From Algoriphagus vanfongensis DSM 17529 (GTDB taxonomy: Bacteria > Bacteroidota > Bacteroidia > Cytophagales > Cyclobacteriaceae), in the NCBI RefSeq assembly GCF_000429465.1, contig NZ_AUBX01000018.1:105196-169195 (forward strand): DNA of 64,000 nt, written 5' to 3'. The notes beneath the pieces were generated by a model. It did no database searches and had not been told where the DNA came from. It was given only the letters and a program-made list of their open reading frames with translations. The translations under genes were made by a program, and so were the position numbers. Position 1 is the stretch's first letter. The number at the start of each line of letters is the position of its first letter. This document shows positions 63,432 through 64,000 of this stretch, one piece after another.

Positions 63432-63433
63432 GA

Positions 63434-63459
63434 CTTGGGTTTATCGAGGTGTTGGGTGC
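63434..63459. other. attI-like core site downstream of the recombinase gene
   Basis: TGTTGGGTGC (63450-63459) contains GTTGGGT, which fits the integron core GTTRRRY. TTGGGT also occurs 17 bp upstream (63435-63440), like a direct-repeat accessory site. It starts 19 bp after the recombinase stop and 36 bp before the next ATG. A perfect inverted copy, GCACCCAACA, lies at 63873-63882. Confidence 0.6.
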
Positions 63460-63485
63460 AAGCCAATGAAAAATAGATTATCAGA

Positions 63486-63890
63486 ATGAATAAATATTTA
63501 GGCTCGTTTTTTCTACTTTTTGGAGTTTTGTTAGTTATTCAAAACATCAAGTTGTTAATAGATAGGAATCAAATTCGTGATATTAAGTTAAATGGAGTTA
63601 AGGTAGAATCTGTTGTTAAATCAAATGATTGTGAAAATACTGGATTTGTTACATTCGAAACATCTTCTAAGAAGCTAATTGAGATGGAATTTGATAGTGA
63701 TTGTTGGATTTTTGAAGTTGGAAACACACAAGTTTTTTATTACAGTGAGAAATACCCTGGAAGGTATATCTTTCCAAATGAGTCAATAAGTACTATTAAT
63801 GACCTTTTCATCTTAGGCTTAGCAATTTTATCTATTGTGGTTGGAACATCATTTATTAAGAAAAGAAGGCCAGCACCCAACAATAGCTAA
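63486..63890 (+). CDS. cassette-borne small membrane protein, DUF3592-like
   Basis: 134 residues from the ATG at 63486, in the same direction as the recombinase. It has two hydrophobic helices (about 6-24 and 104-122) bracketing an extracytoplasmic-type beta domain with two cysteines (DCENTG and DSDCW) and VFYYSEKYPGRYIFP, a pattern seen in DUF3592 proteins. Function is unknown. The last codons (GCA CCC AAC AAT AGC TAA) lie within the attC-like site, as is common for integron cassette genes. Codons are AT-rich. There is no clear promoter in the 35 bp between the core site and the start, so expression may depend on an upstream promoter. Confidence 0.8.
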   Translation: MNKYLGSFFLLFGVLLVIQNIKLLIDRNQIRDIKLNGVKVESVVKSNDCENTGFVTFETSSKKLIEMEFDSDCWIFEVGNTQVFYYSEKYPGRYIFPNESISTINDLFILGLAILSIVVGTSFIKKRRPAPNNS

Positions 63891-64000
63891 AATCCATGGC
63901 GAGAAAGTTGTTCAGTTGGCACACAAGAACAAGTTATACGATTAGAAAAATTAGAACGAATAGAAACCCGATGCGCCACGGCTTTTAGCCCGAACGTTGT
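63873..64000. other. attC-like recombination site, cut by the window edge
   Basis: It opens with GCACCCAACA, containing ACCCAAC (fits RYYYAAC, 63875-63881). GCTAAAATCCATGGCG (63886-63901) pairs with CGCCACGGCTTTTAGC (63974-63989) in 14 of 16 positions, and the window ends in AACGTTGT, where GTTG can pair with CAAC. Between the arms are 72 bases with an inner stem (TTGTTC 63908-63913, GAACAA 63927-63932). Unpaired bases between the core and the long stem resemble the spacer of attC hairpins. The second core reads GTTGT plus bases outside the window, so it is not a perfect GTTRRRY match. Confidence 0.65.

Overview
The window looks like chromosomal DNA of a marine- or freshwater-type Bacteroidota, most likely a Cytophagales member near Cyclobacteriaceae (Algoriphagus/Cyclobacterium-like). 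This placement is inferred from gene content and style: a SusC/SusD pair, GSCFA, DUF255 and DUF1835 proteins, several lipoprotein sulfatases, an N-carbamoylputrescine amidase/agmatine deiminase operon, weak ribosome binding sites and moderately AT-rich DNA. No rRNA, CRISPR array or prophage was seen. There is one tRNA, tRNA-Pro(GGG). About 46 protein genes and two likely pseudogenes are supported.

Layout. 1-13.2 kb is housekeeping: a partial GH20 hexosaminidase, a DUF1624-type membrane acyltransferase, the aguB-aguA operon to putrescine with its terminator, priA, a DUF255 thioredoxin-fold protein, a GSCFA protein, an ECF sigma factor with a small membrane partner, and a DUF1835/DUF1801/VOC(YaeR-like) run. 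13.2-25 kb holds an S9 peptidase/PBP4 lipoprotein pair, a SusC-SusD pair, a K+-dependent type membrane pyrophosphatase and a serine hydrolase. 25-34 kb has small conserved proteins, a sulfatase, tRNA-Pro, a Crp/Fnr regulator facing an oxidoreductase across a palindrome, an S41 protease, a DoxX-like protein and a PAS histidine kinase/response regulator pair. 34-40.2 kb carries a propeller sensor that ends in a phosphoacceptor helix with no ATPase domain, overlapping a response regulator gene, then a KefC/KefF-type antiporter pair.

40.9-46.2 kb is a compact DNA-damage-type mutagenesis cassette. A self-cleaving LexA-like XRE/S24 repressor is divergent from dinB and a short DnaE-type polymerase whose PHP histidines are lost. 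A 2'-5' RNA ligase pseudogene follows, killed by one in-frame stop. Two 19-bp dyads spaced 23 bp apart sit in the divergent promoter gap. 46.5-61.7 kb is hydrolytic: two metallophosphoesterases, a D15-like outer-membrane protein, three more sulfatases, two DUF1254/DUF1214 proteins and a beta-barrel-like protein.

The right end (62.1-64.0 kb) is the most interesting part. A Bacteroidota-type tyrosine recombinase is preceded by a 10-bp phased tandem repeat. It is followed by a GTTRRRY-type core site, one small membrane-protein gene, and an attC-like foldable dyad that starts inside the gene's last codons with the inverted core RYYYAAC. This has the architecture of an integron-like cassette array run by a recombinase that lacks the usual IntI insertion. 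The window ends inside the first attC-like site, so the array cannot be followed further.
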